The notes under the pieces: generated by a model | Seen by the model: only the letters and a program-made list of their open reading frames with translations | The model's database searches: none | What the model was told of the DNA's origin: nothing | Part shown: positions 1-8,479 of the stretch, piece after piece | Numbering within the stretch: position 1 is the stretch's first letter | Layout of the letters: every line of letters starts with the position of its first letter | Assembly (NCBI RefSeq): GCF_004136635.1 | Contig: NZ_NOIU01000002.1 | Coordinates: forward strand, 868,001-932,000 | DNA length: 64,000 bases | Direction: 5' to 3' | DNA from: Rothia halotolerans | Lineage (GTDB): Bacteria > Actinomycetota > Actinomycetes > Actinomycetales > Micrococcaceae | Made by a program: the position numbers and the translations under genes

Positions 1-440
1 GTGAGGCCGGTGGGCCATCCCAGCAGCAGGCAGACGACGATGGCCAGGCGTTCCAGGACCCCGATCCACAGGCCGCCGTGCAGCGTCGACTCGCGTTCGG
101 GGTCGGAGGGCTCCGGGGCTCCGGTCACCTGCTCGCCGGAGGGCCTCCTTCCGGCCCTGCGGGAGATCTCGAGGATCGACGTCGTGACCGGGGCGCCCCC
201 GCAGGCGGCCGCGAGGCATCCGGCAACGGTCACCGCGGCCGCTCCGGCTGGGCCCCATCCCGCGGATTCGTCGGGCAGCTGCAGGAGAAGGTACCCGGAG
301 AGGGCCGCGGACCCGAGCAGCACCAGCTGGACCAGCGCCCATGCCCGGCGCCGGACGACGGACTGGGAGGGGACCCGGAAACAGGTGAGCGCGGCGAGCA
401 CCGCCGCCAGGCACACCAGCGTCAGGCAGAGGATGCTCAT
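1..440 (-). CDS. Partial membrane protein, SatD partner (3' end beyond window)
   Basis: The frame starts at the ATG at 440, whose ATGA overlaps the stop of the upstream SatD-family gene, and it stays open to the window edge (about 146 codons seen). The N-terminus is hydrophobic (begins MSILCLTLVCLAAVLAAL). A second hydrophobic stretch lies near residues 33-55 and a third near 60-80. A polar stretch with E, S and P residues follows, then another membrane segment near residues 132-145 at the edge. I recognise no enzyme motif. Overlap with the satD-like gene implies co-expression and probably a joint role. The function is unknown and the C-terminus is missing. Confidence 0.65.
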   Translation of the reverse strand, partial: MSILCLTLVCLAAVLAALTCFRVPSQSVVRRRAWALVQLVLLGSAALSGYLLLQLPDESAGWGPAGAAAVTVAGCLAAACGGAPVTTSILEISRRAGRRPSGEQVTGAPEPSDPERESTLHGGLWIGVLERLAIVVCLLLGWPTGL

Positions 441-1048
441 GCCGCCGCGACCCCCGGCGAGTCCTCCCCGGAGAGGCGCTCGGAGACCCGGCCGGCCAGG
501 AGGGCGGCCTGCGCCATCAGGCCCTCGAGCTCCCGGAACAAGCCCGTGCCCAGCCGATCGGAGACCGCCTGCTGGCTGATGCCCAGCCGCTCGGCGATCT
601 CGGACTGGCTCGCGCCGCCCAGTGCCAGGCCGTAGGCCTCACGGGTCGTGGCACGCTGCCGCCCCCTCACGCTGACCAGCACCCTCAGCGAGGCCTCGAG
701 CATCTCGCCGTCCGCCTCCCCGGATCGCACCGAGAGGTGGGAAGGGGTCCCCTTGGCCGCTTCGACGGCCTCGCGAGCATGGACGAAGGCCGCTCCTCGG
801 GCTCTGCGGACGTCGTCGGGCAGCGCCCCCTCGATGCCGCCGATCCCCAGCCCGCCGTGCCAGCAGCCCGTCAGCACGAGGTCCACCAGGCAGCGGACGG
901 CCGGCCCGGCGCGGTCGAAGACGGCCTGCGCCTCGTCGCCCACGGTCCGGGTGAACCCGACGAGAGCCCCGGGGGCCGCCCCGCCCAGGCTCGGCACCGC
1001 GTCCTCGGCGGTGCGGGAGGATCTCTGGTCGACGGTCAGGACGAACAT
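437..1048 (-). CDS. SatD family DNA-binding protein
   Basis: A 203-aa protein with the N-terminal signature of SatD-family proteins (MFVLTVDQRSSR followed by DAVP). A C-terminal helix-turn-helix near residues 150-175 reads SQSEIAERLGISQQAVSDRL. By family it is expected to be a DNA-binding protein whose partner is the downstream membrane protein; the ATGA overlap at 437-440 supports one transcript. Upstream lies an 18-bp near-perfect palindrome (1109-1126) that could be its operator, suggesting autoregulation. The effector is unknown. The start at 1048 fits the family N-terminus. Confidence 0.75.
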   Translation of the reverse strand: MFVLTVDQRSSRTAEDAVPSLGGAAPGALVGFTRTVGDEAQAVFDRAGPAVRCLVDLVLTGCWHGGLGIGGIEGALPDDVRRARGAAFVHAREAVEAAKGTPSHLSVRSGEADGEMLEASLRVLVSVRGRQRATTREAYGLALGGASQSEIAERLGISQQAVSDRLGTGLFRELEGLMAQAALLAGRVSERLSGEDSPGVAAA

Positions 1049-1108
1049 GCTTCCCAGCCTCTCAGAGAAGCTCTCAGCTCACAAGACTCCAACCCGGTAT
1101 CCATAAAA

Positions 1109-1126
1109 ACAAGGTTTAAACCCTGT
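1109..1126. promoter_or_regulatory. 18-bp palindrome, putative SatD-family operator
   Basis: ACAAGGTTTAAACCCTGT is an inverted repeat (ACA-N-GGTTT/AAACC-N-TGT) with a perfect 10-bp core at 1113-1122. It lies about 60 bp upstream of the satD-like start, in an unusually AT-rich island. CTCACA at 1078 and TGTGAG at 1124 form a wider inverted pair. Binding by the SatD-like protein is inference. Confidence 0.5.
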
Positions 1127-1145
1127 GAGTTCGGTTCTGCGGGAT

Positions 1146-2702
1146 TCAGGCCTCCTCCGGCGCCTCGTAGCGAGGGAAGACCCCCTCCGGCTTCGGCAGC
1201 GCGACGCCGGGCTCGATCCGCCGTCCCAGCGCCGCGAACATCCGGGCCTCGCCCTCGGGCTGACCGAGCTGGTCCAGCAGCCGGCCCATCGAGCTGGGCA
1301 TGACCGGCTGGACCAGGATCGCGACGACGCGCAGCACCTCGAGCGTCACGTACAGCACCGTGGCCATGCGCTCGGGGTCGGTCTTGCGCAGCTTCCACGG
1401 CTCCTGCGCGGTGAAGTAGCGGTTGGTCTCGCCGACCACCCGCCAGATGCGTTCCAGGGCCCGGTGGAAGTCCAGGCGGTCGACGTCCTCCAGGACCGGG
1501 CCGCGCAGGCCGCGGGCGGCGTCGAGCATGGCGGAGTCCTCGGCGGAGAGCTCGCCGGGCGAGGGGACCTCTCCCCCGCAGTTCTTGGCGACCATGGACA
1601 GCGAGCGCTGGGCCAGGTTGCCGAGGTCGTTGGAGAGGTCGGAGTTGATCCGGGAGATGATCGCGGCGGCGCTGTAGGAGCCGTCCTGGCCGAAGGTCAC
1701 CTCGCGCAGCAGGAAGAAGCGCAGGGGGTCGACGCCGAAGCTGTCCACCAGCTGCGCCGGGTCCAGCACGTTGCCCACGGACTTGGACATCTTGGCCCCG
1801 TCCACGAGGAGGAAGCCGTGGGCGAAGACCTTCTCCGGCAGCTCCAGGCCGGCGGACCAGAGGAAGGCCGGCCAGTAGACGGTGTGGAAGCGGGTGATGT
1901 CCTTGCCGATCACGTGGACGTCGGCCGGCCAGTAGCGCCGGAACAGCTCCCCCGAGGTGTCCGGGAAGCCGAGCCCGGTGAGGTAGTTGGTCAGCGCGTC
2001 GACCCACACGTACATGATGTGCTTCTCGTTGCCCGGGACCGGGATGCCCCAGTCGAAGGTGGTGCGCGAGATGGAGAGGTCCCGCAGCCCGGAGGCGACG
2101 AAGGCGGCGACCTCGTTGCTGCGGTACTCCGGCTGGGCGAACCGCTCGCCGCGGTAGAGCTCCAGCAGCCGGTCCTGGTACTTGGAGAGCCGGAAGAAGT
2201 AGGACTCCTCCTCGGTCCAGTGGACCTCGGTGTCCGTGGGGAGGGCGTAGCGCACGCCGTCCTCGCGCAGCTCGGTCTCCTCCTGGGCGTAGAAGGCCTC
2301 GTCGCGCACGGAGTACCAGCCCGCGTACTTGTCCAGGTAGATGTCCCCGTTGGCCTCCATGCGGCGCCAGATCTCCTGGCAGGCCGCGACGTGGTCGGGG
2401 TCGGTGGTCCGGATGAACCGGTCGTAGCTGACGCCCAGCATGTCGTCCATCGCCTGGATCTTCGCGCTGTTGCTGTCGGCCAGCTCCTTCGGCGAGACGC
2501 CGAGCTTCTCCGCCGAGGTCTGCATCTTCTGGCCGTGCTCGTCGGTGCCCGTCATGAAGCGCACGTCGTAGCCGTCCAGGCGCTTGTAGCGCGCCATCAC
2601 GTCCGTGGCGATGTGTTCGTAGGCGTGGCCGATGTGCGGGTCGCCGTTGGGGTAGACGATGGCGGTGGTGATGTAGAAGGGCTCGGCGGCGGTGGAAGTC
2701 AT
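1146..2702 (-). CDS. metG: Methionyl-tRNA synthetase
   Basis: A 518-aa class I aminoacyl-tRNA synthetase that charges tRNA-Met with methionine in the cytoplasm. The ATP-binding HIGH motif is visible near residue 20 ([13 protein letters not shown]), followed by [12 protein letters not shown]. The KMSKS loop is near residue 300 ([11 protein letters not shown]). The length fits the short form without a C-terminal tRNA-binding EMAP-like domain, common in actinobacteria. The start ATG at 2702 is preceded by TAGAGT (2710-2715) with a 7-nt gap, so the mRNA may be leaderless, although AGGAG lies within the gap. Confidence 0.96.
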   Translation of the reverse strand: MTSTAAEPFYITTAIVYPNGDPHIGHAYEHIATDVMARYKRLDGYDVRFMTGTDEHGQKMQTSAEKLGVSPKELADSNSAKIQAMDDMLGVSYDRFIRTTDPDHVAACQEIWRRMEANGDIYLDKYAGWYSVRDEAFYAQEETELREDGVRYALPTDTEVHWTEEESYFFRLSKYQDRLLELYRGERFAQPEYRSNEVAAFVASGLRDLSISRTTFDWGIPVPGNEKHIMYVWVDALTNYLTGLGFPDTSGELFRRYWPADVHVIGKDITRFHTVYWPAFLWSAGLELPEKVFAHGFLLVDGAKMSKSVGNVLDPAQLVDSFGVDPLRFFLLREVTFGQDGSYSAAAIISRINSDLSNDLGNLAQRSLSMVAKNCGGEVPSPGELSAEDSAMLDAARGLRGPVLEDVDRLDFHRALERIWRVVGETNRYFTAQEPWKLRKTDPERMATVLYVTLEVLRVVAILVQPVMPSSMGRLLDQLGQPEGEARMFAALGRRIEPGVALPKPEGVFPRYEAPEEA

Positions 2703-2715
2703 GGCTCCTACTCTA
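2703..2715 (-). promoter_or_regulatory. -10 box for probably leaderless metG
   Basis: TAGAGT at 2715-2710 matches the actinobacterial TANNNT consensus and ends 7 nt before the metG ATG, placing the transcript start at or next to the start codon. No convincing -35 is seen. Confidence 0.45.
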
Positions 2716-2733
2716 GGGGAGTTCTGCGGCGGG

Positions 2734-2760
2734 GTCGGTGCCGGGCGGGACGGCGCCGAC
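2734..2760 (-). terminator. Putative serA terminator stem
   Basis: GTCGGTGCCG pairs with CGGCGCCGAC around a 7-nt loop (10-bp stem with one G-U), downstream of the serA stop and upstream of metG. No U-tract follows. Confidence 0.4.
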
Positions 2761-2870
2761 GGACGGGGCGGTGGCGGGCGGGTACCGCGTCGACGGGGGT
2801 CAACGCGGGAAGCGGCGCCGGGCGCCCGGACCCGCGGAGGGACCCGAGCGTCCGAAGGAGGGATGCGCCG

Positions 2871-4466
2871 CTAGTCGGCCAGGGAGACGTAGGCCGCCCG
2901 CTGCGCGGAGACGGTGCTCTTGATCGAGGCGACCATCTCCTGGTTGGCCTCTGAGTCCAGGGCCAGGACGCACAGCGCCCGCCCCTCCCCCTCGGCGCGG
3001 GAGACCTGCATCCCGGCGATGTTGATGCTCGCGGTGCCGAGCAGCGTGCCGAGGGCGGCGATGACGCCGGGGCGGTCGCTGTAGTCCAGCAGCAGCATGT
3101 GGTCCGTGAGCGCCACCTCGACGTCGAACCCGTTGACCCCGGTCAGCTTCTCCACGAGCTTGGGCCCGGTCACGGTGCCGGAGACGGCCACCCGGGTGCC
3201 GTCGGTCAGGGTCGCGGTCAGCGTCGTCTCGTTGCGGAAGCCCTCGACCTCCTCGGTGGTGACCAGCGAGGTCTCGACGCCGCGCTGCTCCGCGATCATC
3301 GGCGCGTTGACGTAGGAGACCTTCTCGGAGACGACGTCGGTGAACACGCCCTTGAGCGCGGCGAGCCGCAGCGAGGAGACGTCCTTGGCGGCGATCTCGC
3401 CGGCGACCTTGACCTCCACCTGCGTCAGCGGCGAGTCGATGGTCAGCGCGGTCAGCACCCGGCCCAGCTTCTCCGCCAGGGGGACGCCGGGGCGCACGTC
3501 GGTGTCGATGGGGCCGCCGGCGACGTTCACGGCGTCGGGCACCAGCTCGCCCTCCAGCGCCAGCTTGACGGAGCGGGCCACCGAGACGCCTGCCTTCTCC
3601 TGCGCCTCGGTCGTGGAGGCGCCCAGGTGCGGGGTGGTCACGACGTTGTCCATGCCGACGAAGGGCACGTCCCGGGCGGGCTCCTTGACGTAGACGTCGA
3701 TGGCGGCGCCGGCGATCTCGCCGGCCTTCAGCGCCTCGGCGAGGTCGGCCTCGTCGATCAGCCCGCCGCGGGCGACGTTGACGACGCTGGCCGTGCTCTT
3801 CATGAGGCGGAAGGCCTCGGCGTCGATCATCCCCACGGTCTCGGGGGTCTTGGGCATGTGGATGGTGATGACGTCGGACTCGCGGTAGAGGGTCTCGAGG
3901 TCCACCAGCTGCGCGCCGAGTCCGGCGGCGCGGGTGCCGGTGACGAAGGGGTCGTAGGCGAGGATCTCGGTGCCGAAGGCGCGCAGCCGCTCGGCCACCA
4001 GCCCGCCGATCCGGCCCAGGCCGATGATGCCGACCTTCTTCTCGTACAGCTCGGAGCCGGTGAACTGGGAGCGCTTCCACTGGCCCTCGCGCATCGAGGC
4101 GTCGGCCGCGGAGATGTTGCGGGCGAGCCCCAGGATGTGGCCGACGGTCAGCTCGGCCGCGGAGATCACGTTGGAGGTCGGGGCGTTGACGACCATCACG
4201 CCGGCGGCGGTCGCGGCCTTGATGTCGACGTTGTCCAGGCCGACGCCGGCGCGGGCGATGACCTTCAGCCGCTGGGCGGCGCCGATCGCCTCGGCGTCGA
4301 GCTGCGTGGCGGAGCGGATCATCACGGCGTCGACGTCGGCGATGTCCTGCAGCAGCCGGGGCCGGTCGGCGCCGTCGGTGCTGCGGATCTCGAACTCGTC
4401 GCCCAGGGCGTCGATGGTGGCCGGCGAGAGCTCTTCGGCGAGGAGGACTACGGGCTTCACAGTCAC
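2871..4466 (-). CDS. serA: D-3-phosphoglycerate dehydrogenase
   Basis: A 531-aa NAD-dependent dehydrogenase that oxidises 3-phosphoglycerate, the first step of serine synthesis. It has the long actinobacterial layout: a catalytic/NAD-binding core with GLGRIGGLVAERL near residue 150, NVARGGLIDE near 235 and PHLGAST near 285 (catalytic His), then an allosteric-substrate-binding domain, then a C-terminal ACT domain from about residue 455 (HMLLLDYSDRPGVIAALG) that senses serine. I chose the GTG at 4466 because AAGGAA lies 7 nt upstream and the protein then begins VTVKPVVLLAEEL, as in family members; the open frame extends further but that part looks non-coding. Upstream is the ilvC 3' hairpin. 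Confidence 0.95.
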   Translation of the reverse strand: MTVKPVVLLAEELSPATIDALGDEFEIRSTDGADRPRLLQDIADVDAVMIRSATQLDAEAIGAAQRLKVIARAGVGLDNVDIKAATAAGVMVVNAPTSNVISAAELTVGHILGLARNISAADASMREGQWKRSQFTGSELYEKKVGIIGLGRIGGLVAERLRAFGTEILAYDPFVTGTRAAGLGAQLVDLETLYRESDVITIHMPKTPETVGMIDAEAFRLMKSTASVVNVARGGLIDEADLAEALKAGEIAGAAIDVYVKEPARDVPFVGMDNVVTTPHLGASTTEAQEKAGVSVARSVKLALEGELVPDAVNVAGGPIDTDVRPGVPLAEKLGRVLTALTIDSPLTQVEVKVAGEIAAKDVSSLRLAALKGVFTDVVSEKVSYVNAPMIAEQRGVETSLVTTEEVEGFRNETTLTATLTDGTRVAVSGTVTGPKLVEKLTGVNGFDVEVALTDHMLLLDYSDRPGVIAALGTLLGTASINIAGMQVSRAEGEGRALCVLALDSEANQEMVASIKSTVSAQRAAYVSLAD

Positions 4467-4538
4467 AGTGCGGGTTTCCTTCGGTGTGGACCTGATGGTG
4501 GGCGGAGGGGTGGTCTGGGACGCACCGCGGCGTCCGAC

Positions 4539-4585
4539 GACGAACGGCCACCCGGGAGGGATCATCCCCCGGATGGCCGTTCGTC
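4539..4585 (-). terminator. Strong hairpin between ilvC and serA
   Basis: A perfect 12-bp stem (GACGAACGGCCA at 4539-4550 with TGGCCGTTCGTC at 4574-4585) continues with most of an inner CCGGG/CCCGG stem. It lies about 35 nt after the ilvC stop and about 70 nt before serA, reading in the same direction. No U-run follows, so it may be a non-canonical terminator or an mRNA 3'-end stabiliser. Confidence 0.6.
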
Positions 4586-4620
4586 ATCGAGACGTCATCC
4601 GATGCGTGAGCGGTGACGGA

Positions 4621-5646
4621 TCAGCGGGCGACCGAGCCGTCGGTGTAGTCGCTGTCGTTGTCCTTCCAGGAGAACAGCTTGCGCAGCTCCTGGCCGGTCT
4701 TCTCGATCGGGTGCGACTCGCCCTTCTTGCGGAGCTCCTTGAACTCGGGGGCGCCGGCGGCCTGGTCGTCCATGAAGCGCTTCGCGAAGGTGCCGTCCTG
4801 GATGTCGGAGAGCACGGCCTTCATGTTCTCCTTCACGTGCGAGTCGATGACGCGCGGGCCGGAGACGTAGTCGCCGTACTCGGCGGTGTCGGAGATGGAC
4901 CAGCGCTGCTTGGCGATGCCGCCCTCCCACATGAGGTCCACGATCAGCTTCAGCTCGTGCAGGACCTCGAAGTAGGCGATCTCCGGCTGGTAGCCGGCCT
5001 CGGTCAGGGTCTCGAAGCCGTACTGGACCAGCTGCGAGACGCCGCCGCACAGCACCGCCTGCTCGCCGAAGAGGTCCGACTCGGTCTCCTCGGTGAAGGT
5101 GGTCTTGATGACGCCGGCGCGGGTCGCGCCGAGGCCCTTGGCGTAGGCCAGGGCGACGTCGAGGGCCTTGCCGGACTCGTCCTTCTCCACGGCGACCAGG
5201 GCGGGCACGGCGCGGCCGGCCTCGAACTCGCGGCGCACGGTGTGGCCGGGGCCCTTCGGGGCGACCATCGCGACGTCGACGCCGGCGGGGGCCTGGATGT
5301 AGCCGAAGCGGATGTTGAACCCGTGGGCGAAGAAGAGGGCGTTGCCCGGCTCCAGGTTCGGCTCGATGGACTCCTTGTAGATCGTGGCCTGGACCTGGTC
5401 CGGGGTCAGGATCATCACGATGTCGGCTTCCTTGACCGCGTCGGCGACCGTGAGGACCCGCAGGCCCTGCGCCTCGGCCTTGGCCTTCGAGGAAGAGCCC
5501 TCGGCCAGGCCGATGCGTACGTCGACGCCGGAGTCCCGCAGGTTCAGCGCGTGGGCGTGGCCCTGCGAACCGTAGCCGATGACGGCCACGGAGCGATCCT
5601 GGATGTTGGCGAGATTCGCGTCGTCGTCGTAAAAGATTTCAGCCAT
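4621..5646 (-). CDS. ilvC: Ketol-acid reductoisomerase (NADP)
   Basis: A 341-aa class I KARI that isomerises and reduces acetolactate or acetohydroxybutyrate in valine, leucine and isoleucine synthesis, using Mg2+ and NADPH. The Rossmann motif [13 protein letters not shown] is near residue 24. [10 protein letters not shown] lies near 107, and the knotted C-terminal domain holds the conserved SDTAEYGDY segment near 252. The length matches the short class I form. A 125-bp gap separates it from ilvN, so it may have its own promoter besides read-through from ilvBN. The RBS GAGGAG upstream of the ATG at 5646 lies in a small hairpin (5647-5660). Confidence 0.97.
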   Translation of the reverse strand: MAEIFYDDDANLANIQDRSVAVIGYGSQGHAHALNLRDSGVDVRIGLAEGSSSKAKAEAQGLRVLTVADAVKEADIVMILTPDQVQATIYKESIEPNLEPGNALFFAHGFNIRFGYIQAPAGVDVAMVAPKGPGHTVRREFEAGRAVPALVAVEKDESGKALDVALAYAKGLGATRAGVIKTTFTEETESDLFGEQAVLCGGVSQLVQYGFETLTEAGYQPEIAYFEVLHELKLIVDLMWEGGIAKQRWSISDTAEYGDYVSGPRVIDSHVKENMKAVLSDIQDGTFAKRFMDDQAAGAPEFKELRKKGESHPIEKTGQELRKLFSWKDNDSDYTDGSVAR

Positions 5647-5663
5647 GAGAATGTTTTCTCCTC
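5647..5663 (-). promoter_or_regulatory. ilvC RBS within a start-proximal hairpin
   Basis: In the mRNA, GAGAA and TTCTC pair around a 4-nt loop immediately before the ilvC AUG, and the GAGGAG ribosome-binding site overlaps the 5' arm. A 5-bp stem is weak, so any effect on translation is uncertain. Confidence 0.3.
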
Positions 5664-5771
5664 AGTCGATGTCTCCGCGCAGGCAGCTGCCCCGCGGCGA
5701 ATAGATGATGGCGGTGCCGGCCGCAGCTCTCAGCCTACCGGCCGGCGTCCGCCGCTGTGCTCAGGTCCGCT

Positions 5772-6281
5772 CTAGTGTCGGAGGACCTTCTCGCTCATGG
5801 AGCGGGGGCCGCGGCCCAGACCCAGGGTTCCGGATCGGACGATCTCCTTGACCCCGAAGGGCTCGAGGACGTCGAGGAGCGCCGTGAGCTTGTCGGGCGC
5901 CCCGGTGGCCTCGATCACGACGGACTCGGTGGAGACGTCGACGATCTGGGCCCGGAAGAGATCTGCGGCCTGGGTCACCTGCAGCCGGGTTGCGGCGTCG
6001 GCACGGACCTTGACCATGATGTGCTCGCGCTGCACCGAGGTCTCCGGCGGCAGCTCGACGATCTTCAGAACGTGGATCAGCTTGTTCAGCTGCTTGGTGA
6101 CCTGCTCGAGGAGCACCCCGTCCGCGTCCACCACCACGGTGATGCGGGAGATGCCGGGGGCCTCGGTCGCGCCGACCGCCAGGGAGTCGATGTTGAACTG
6201 CCGGCGGGCGAACAGGCCGGAGACCCTGGCGAGGACGCCCGGGGTGTCCTCGACCAGGACGGAGAGTGTGTGACGTGCCAT
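5772..6281 (-). CDS. ilvN: Acetolactate synthase, small regulatory subunit
   Basis: A 169-aa regulatory subunit of acetohydroxyacid synthase. The N-terminal ACT domain (HTLSVLVEDTPGVLARVSGLF, residues 4-24) is the valine-binding feedback site. The C-terminal half matches the ALS_ss_C region, with a conserved GTLGLGRG near the end. It sits 4 nt after the ilvB stop, so the two subunits are co-transcribed and form the holoenzyme. The ATG at 6281 gives the canonical MARHTLSVLVED start. Confidence 0.96.
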   Translation of the reverse strand: MARHTLSVLVEDTPGVLARVSGLFARRQFNIDSLAVGATEAPGISRITVVVDADGVLLEQVTKQLNKLIHVLKIVELPPETSVQREHIMVKVRADAATRLQVTQAADLFRAQIVDVSTESVVIEATGAPDKLTALLDVLEPFGVKEIVRSGTLGLGRGPRSMSEKVLRH

Positions 6282-6285
6282 GTGA

Positions 6286-8103
6286 TTAGTCCTCTCGGTT
6301 CCAGTCGGGCGTGGTCTCGCGGGCGATCTGGATCGCGTCGTTGGACACGCCCGCGGGCACCATGGGCCAGACCATGGCGTCGGGGCTGACGGTGAAGTCG
6401 ATCAGCACCGGGCGGTCGTTGATGGCCAGGGCCTTCTGGATCACGTCGTCGACGTCGTCGTCCGACTCGCAGCGGAAGGCCGCGCAGCCGTAGGCCTCCG
6501 CCAGCTTGACGAAGTCCGGGACGTGGATCGTGTCATGCCCGGTGTTCAGGTGCGTGTTGGAGTAGCGGCCCTCGTAGAACAGGGTCTGCCACTGGCGCAC
6601 CATCCCCAGGGACGAGTTGTTGATGACCGCGATCTTGATCGGGATGTTGTTGATGACGCAGGTCGCCAGCTCCTGGTTGGTCATCTGGAAGCAGCCGTCG
6701 CCGTCGATCGCCCAGACCACCCGGTCGGGCTGGCCGACCTGGGCGCCCATGGCCGCGGGGATCGCGTATCCCATCGTGCCCAGGCCCGCCGAGTTCAGCC
6801 ACTGGTGCGGCCGCTCGTAGCCCACGAACTGCGCGGCCCACATCTGGTGCTGGCCCACGCCCGCGGCGTAGATCGCCTCGGGGCCGGTCAGCGCGCCGAT
6901 GCGCTCGATGACGTGCTGCGGGGAGCCCAGGCCGTCCTCGGTCGGGACGTAACCCAGCGGATACTCCTTCTTGAGCCGGTCCAGCACCGCCCACCAGCCG
7001 GTCAGGTCGGCGGGCTCCGCCTCGGCGCGGCGCGCCCTGACGGCCTCGATCAGCTCGGGGATGACCGTCTTGAGGTCCCCCACGATCGGCACGTCGGCGT
7101 AGCGGATCTTGGAGATCTCCGCCGGGTCGATGTCGATGTGGACCACCTTGGCGCCGCTGGCGAAGGAGTCGAGGGCGCCGGTCACGCGGTCGTCGAAGCG
7201 GGCGCCCAGGGCGATCAGCAGGTCCGACTGCTGCATCGCGGTCACGGCCGGAACGGTCCCGTGCATGCCCGGCATCCCCAGGTTCCGGGGGTCCGAGTCC
7301 GGGAAGGCGCCCCGGGCGGTCAGGGTGGTGACCACCGGCGCCCCCGTCAGCTCCACCAGCTCGGCCAGCTCCTGACAGGCGTGGGCGCGCAGCGTGCCGC
7401 CGCCCACGTACAGGACCGGGCGCTCGGCCTCGCCGATCAGGCGGGAGGCCTCGCGGACCTGCTTGGTGTGGCCCTTCACGACCGGGTGGTAGCCGCGCAG
7501 CTTCATCTGCACGGGCCACTCGAAGTCCATGAGCCCCTGCTGGGCGTCCTTGGTGATGTCCACCAGCACCGGGCCGGGGCGTCCGGTGGAGGCGATGTAG
7601 AACGCCTCGGCGAGCATCAGGGGGACGTCCTGCGCGCGCGTGGCCATGAAGGAGTGCTTGGTGATCGGCATGGTCATGCCGACGATGTCCGCCTCCTGGA
7701 AGGCGTCGGTGCCCAGCACCTTGGAGGAGACCTGGCCCGTGATCGCGACCATCGGGACCGAGTCCATGTGGGCGTCGGCCAGCGAGGTGATGAGGTTGGT
7801 CGCCCCGGGCCCGCTGGTGGCGATGCAGACCCCCACCCGCCCGGTCGCCATGGCGTAGCCCTGGGCGGCGTGGCCCGCGCCCTGCTCGTGGCGCACCAGG
7901 ATGTGGTTGATGACGTCGGAGTCCAGCAGCGGGTCGTAGGTGGGGAGGATGGCCCCGCCCGGCAGGCCGAAGACGTCGGTCACCCCGAGCTTCTCCAGCG
8001 TGCGGATGACGGCCTGGGAGCCCGTCATGCGCTCAGGCCCCGGCTTCGGAGCACTCGCGGCCGCGGCGAGAGTCGCCGGCGTCACTGACGATTCGTTGCT
8101 CAT
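6286..8103 (-). CDS. ilvB: Acetolactate synthase, large catalytic subunit
   Basis: A 605-aa thiamine-diphosphate and FAD enzyme that condenses two pyruvates, or pyruvate with 2-ketobutyrate, in the first common step of branched-chain amino acid synthesis. The catalytic Glu lies in [15 protein letters not shown] near residue 75. SGPGATN is near 117. The ThDP/Mg motif runs from IDGDGCFQM to INN near residues 455-485. A 35-40 residue Ala/Pro-rich N-terminal extension precedes the core, common in actinobacteria. It heads ilvB-ilvN with ilvC following. Transcription is predicted to be attenuated by the leader at 8206-8359. Confidence 0.97.
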   Translation of the reverse strand: MSNESSVTPATLAAAASAPKPGPERMTGSQAVIRTLEKLGVTDVFGLPGGAILPTYDPLLDSDVINHILVRHEQGAGHAAQGYAMATGRVGVCIATSGPGATNLITSLADAHMDSVPMVAITGQVSSKVLGTDAFQEADIVGMTMPITKHSFMATRAQDVPLMLAEAFYIASTGRPGPVLVDITKDAQQGLMDFEWPVQMKLRGYHPVVKGHTKQVREASRLIGEAERPVLYVGGGTLRAHACQELAELVELTGAPVVTTLTARGAFPDSDPRNLGMPGMHGTVPAVTAMQQSDLLIALGARFDDRVTGALDSFASGAKVVHIDIDPAEISKIRYADVPIVGDLKTVIPELIEAVRARRAEAEPADLTGWWAVLDRLKKEYPLGYVPTEDGLGSPQHVIERIGALTGPEAIYAAGVGQHQMWAAQFVGYERPHQWLNSAGLGTMGYAIPAAMGAQVGQPDRVVWAIDGDGCFQMTNQELATCVINNIPIKIAVINNSSLGMVRQWQTLFYEGRYSNTHLNTGHDTIHVPDFVKLAEAYGCAAFRCESDDDVDDVIQKALAINDRPVLIDFTVSPDAMVWPMVPAGVSNDAIQIARETTPDWNRED

Positions 8104-8205
8104 GTGATCGTCCTTTGATCGTGTGCGTGGCAGTTCGTACTGACCAGGCTATGGTGTGGGCCTTGGGTGGGGAGCGCGATCTTGGTGTTCTCGCGTGCTG
8201 GCAGT

Positions 8206-8241
8206 AAAAAACCCCTCCACCAGGGTGCTCGGTGAGGGGTT
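8206..8241 (-). terminator. Transcription attenuator upstream of ilvB
   Basis: An 8-bp stem, AACCCCTC (8234-8241 read on the minus strand) with GAGGGGTT (8210-8217), extends by ACC/GGT past a bulge and is followed by six U residues (A-run 8206-8211). It lies between the leader peptide and ilvB. A second stem just upstream in the RNA (CGCGCGG/CCGCGCG and TGGGCT/AGCCCA within 8242-8287) overlaps the end of the leader ORF and could be the 1:2 pause hairpin. Confidence 0.85.
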
Positions 8242-8266
8242 CGCGCGGTGGGCTTCGGAGGCGTCT

Positions 8267-8359
8267 TCAGCCCAGGACTTCCGCGCGACCCGCAATAAGG
8301 AGCGAGACGCGTACGTCCAGGAGAACGACCGATCCACGTTGTGCCATGGCATACATCAT
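8267..8359 (-). CDS. Branched-chain amino acid leader peptide of the ilvB operon
   Basis: A 30-codon ORF from ATG 8359 (26 codons from ATG 8347) with a run reading SVVLLDVRVSLLI. From ATG 8347, 11 of 26 residues are Val, Leu or Ile. Several control codons are A/T-ending (GTT, GTA, CTT, ATT), which is unusual in this GC-rich DNA. Ribosome stalling on them when charged branched-chain tRNAs are scarce would alter folding of the terminator at 8206-8241. No good RBS is seen. The putative -35/-10 pair places the transcript start at about 8348, so ATG 8347 could be read as a leaderless start. Confidence 0.75.
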   Translation of the reverse strand: MMYAMAQRGSVVLLDVRVSLLIAGRAEVLG

Positions 8360-8383
8360 GTACCGATCTCGAATCGCGGTCAA
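8355..8383 (-). promoter_or_regulatory. Putative ilvB operon promoter
   Basis: TTGACC at 8383-8378 and CATGAT at 8360-8355 are separated by 17 bp on the minus strand. The -10 is imperfect. The predicted transcript start near 8348 lies just before the in-frame ATG at 8347 of the leader peptide. Confidence 0.45.
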
Positions 8384-8466
8384 AACCGATCCCAGAATAT
8401 GAAAGGCCCGGTGCCGCGCGAGGACGCGCCCCGACACATCCCCGCCGGCCGCCCCGCCCGGCCGAC

Positions 8467-8472
8467 TACACT
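8467..8472 (+). promoter_or_regulatory. -10 box for a leaderless gene at 8480
   Basis: TACACT ends 7 nt before the ATG at 8480, placing the transcript start at the start codon. No RBS precedes the gene. Confidence 0.5.
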
Positions 8473-8479
8473 GGGGCAC

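Noticed and set aside
1125-2954. 609-aa plus-strand open frame opposite metG
   Set aside because: Antisense shadow of metG in GC-rich DNA; rich in Gly/Arg/Val/His with no motif or RBS.
3099-4616. 505-aa plus-strand frame opposite serA
   Set aside because: Shadow frame with repetitive Gly/Val/Asp/His content; serA on the other strand is certain.
8149-8352. 67-codon minus-strand frame overlapping the ilvB leader
   Set aside because: Poor in branched-chain residues and runs through the terminator; the leader at 8267-8359 in another frame fits attenuation.
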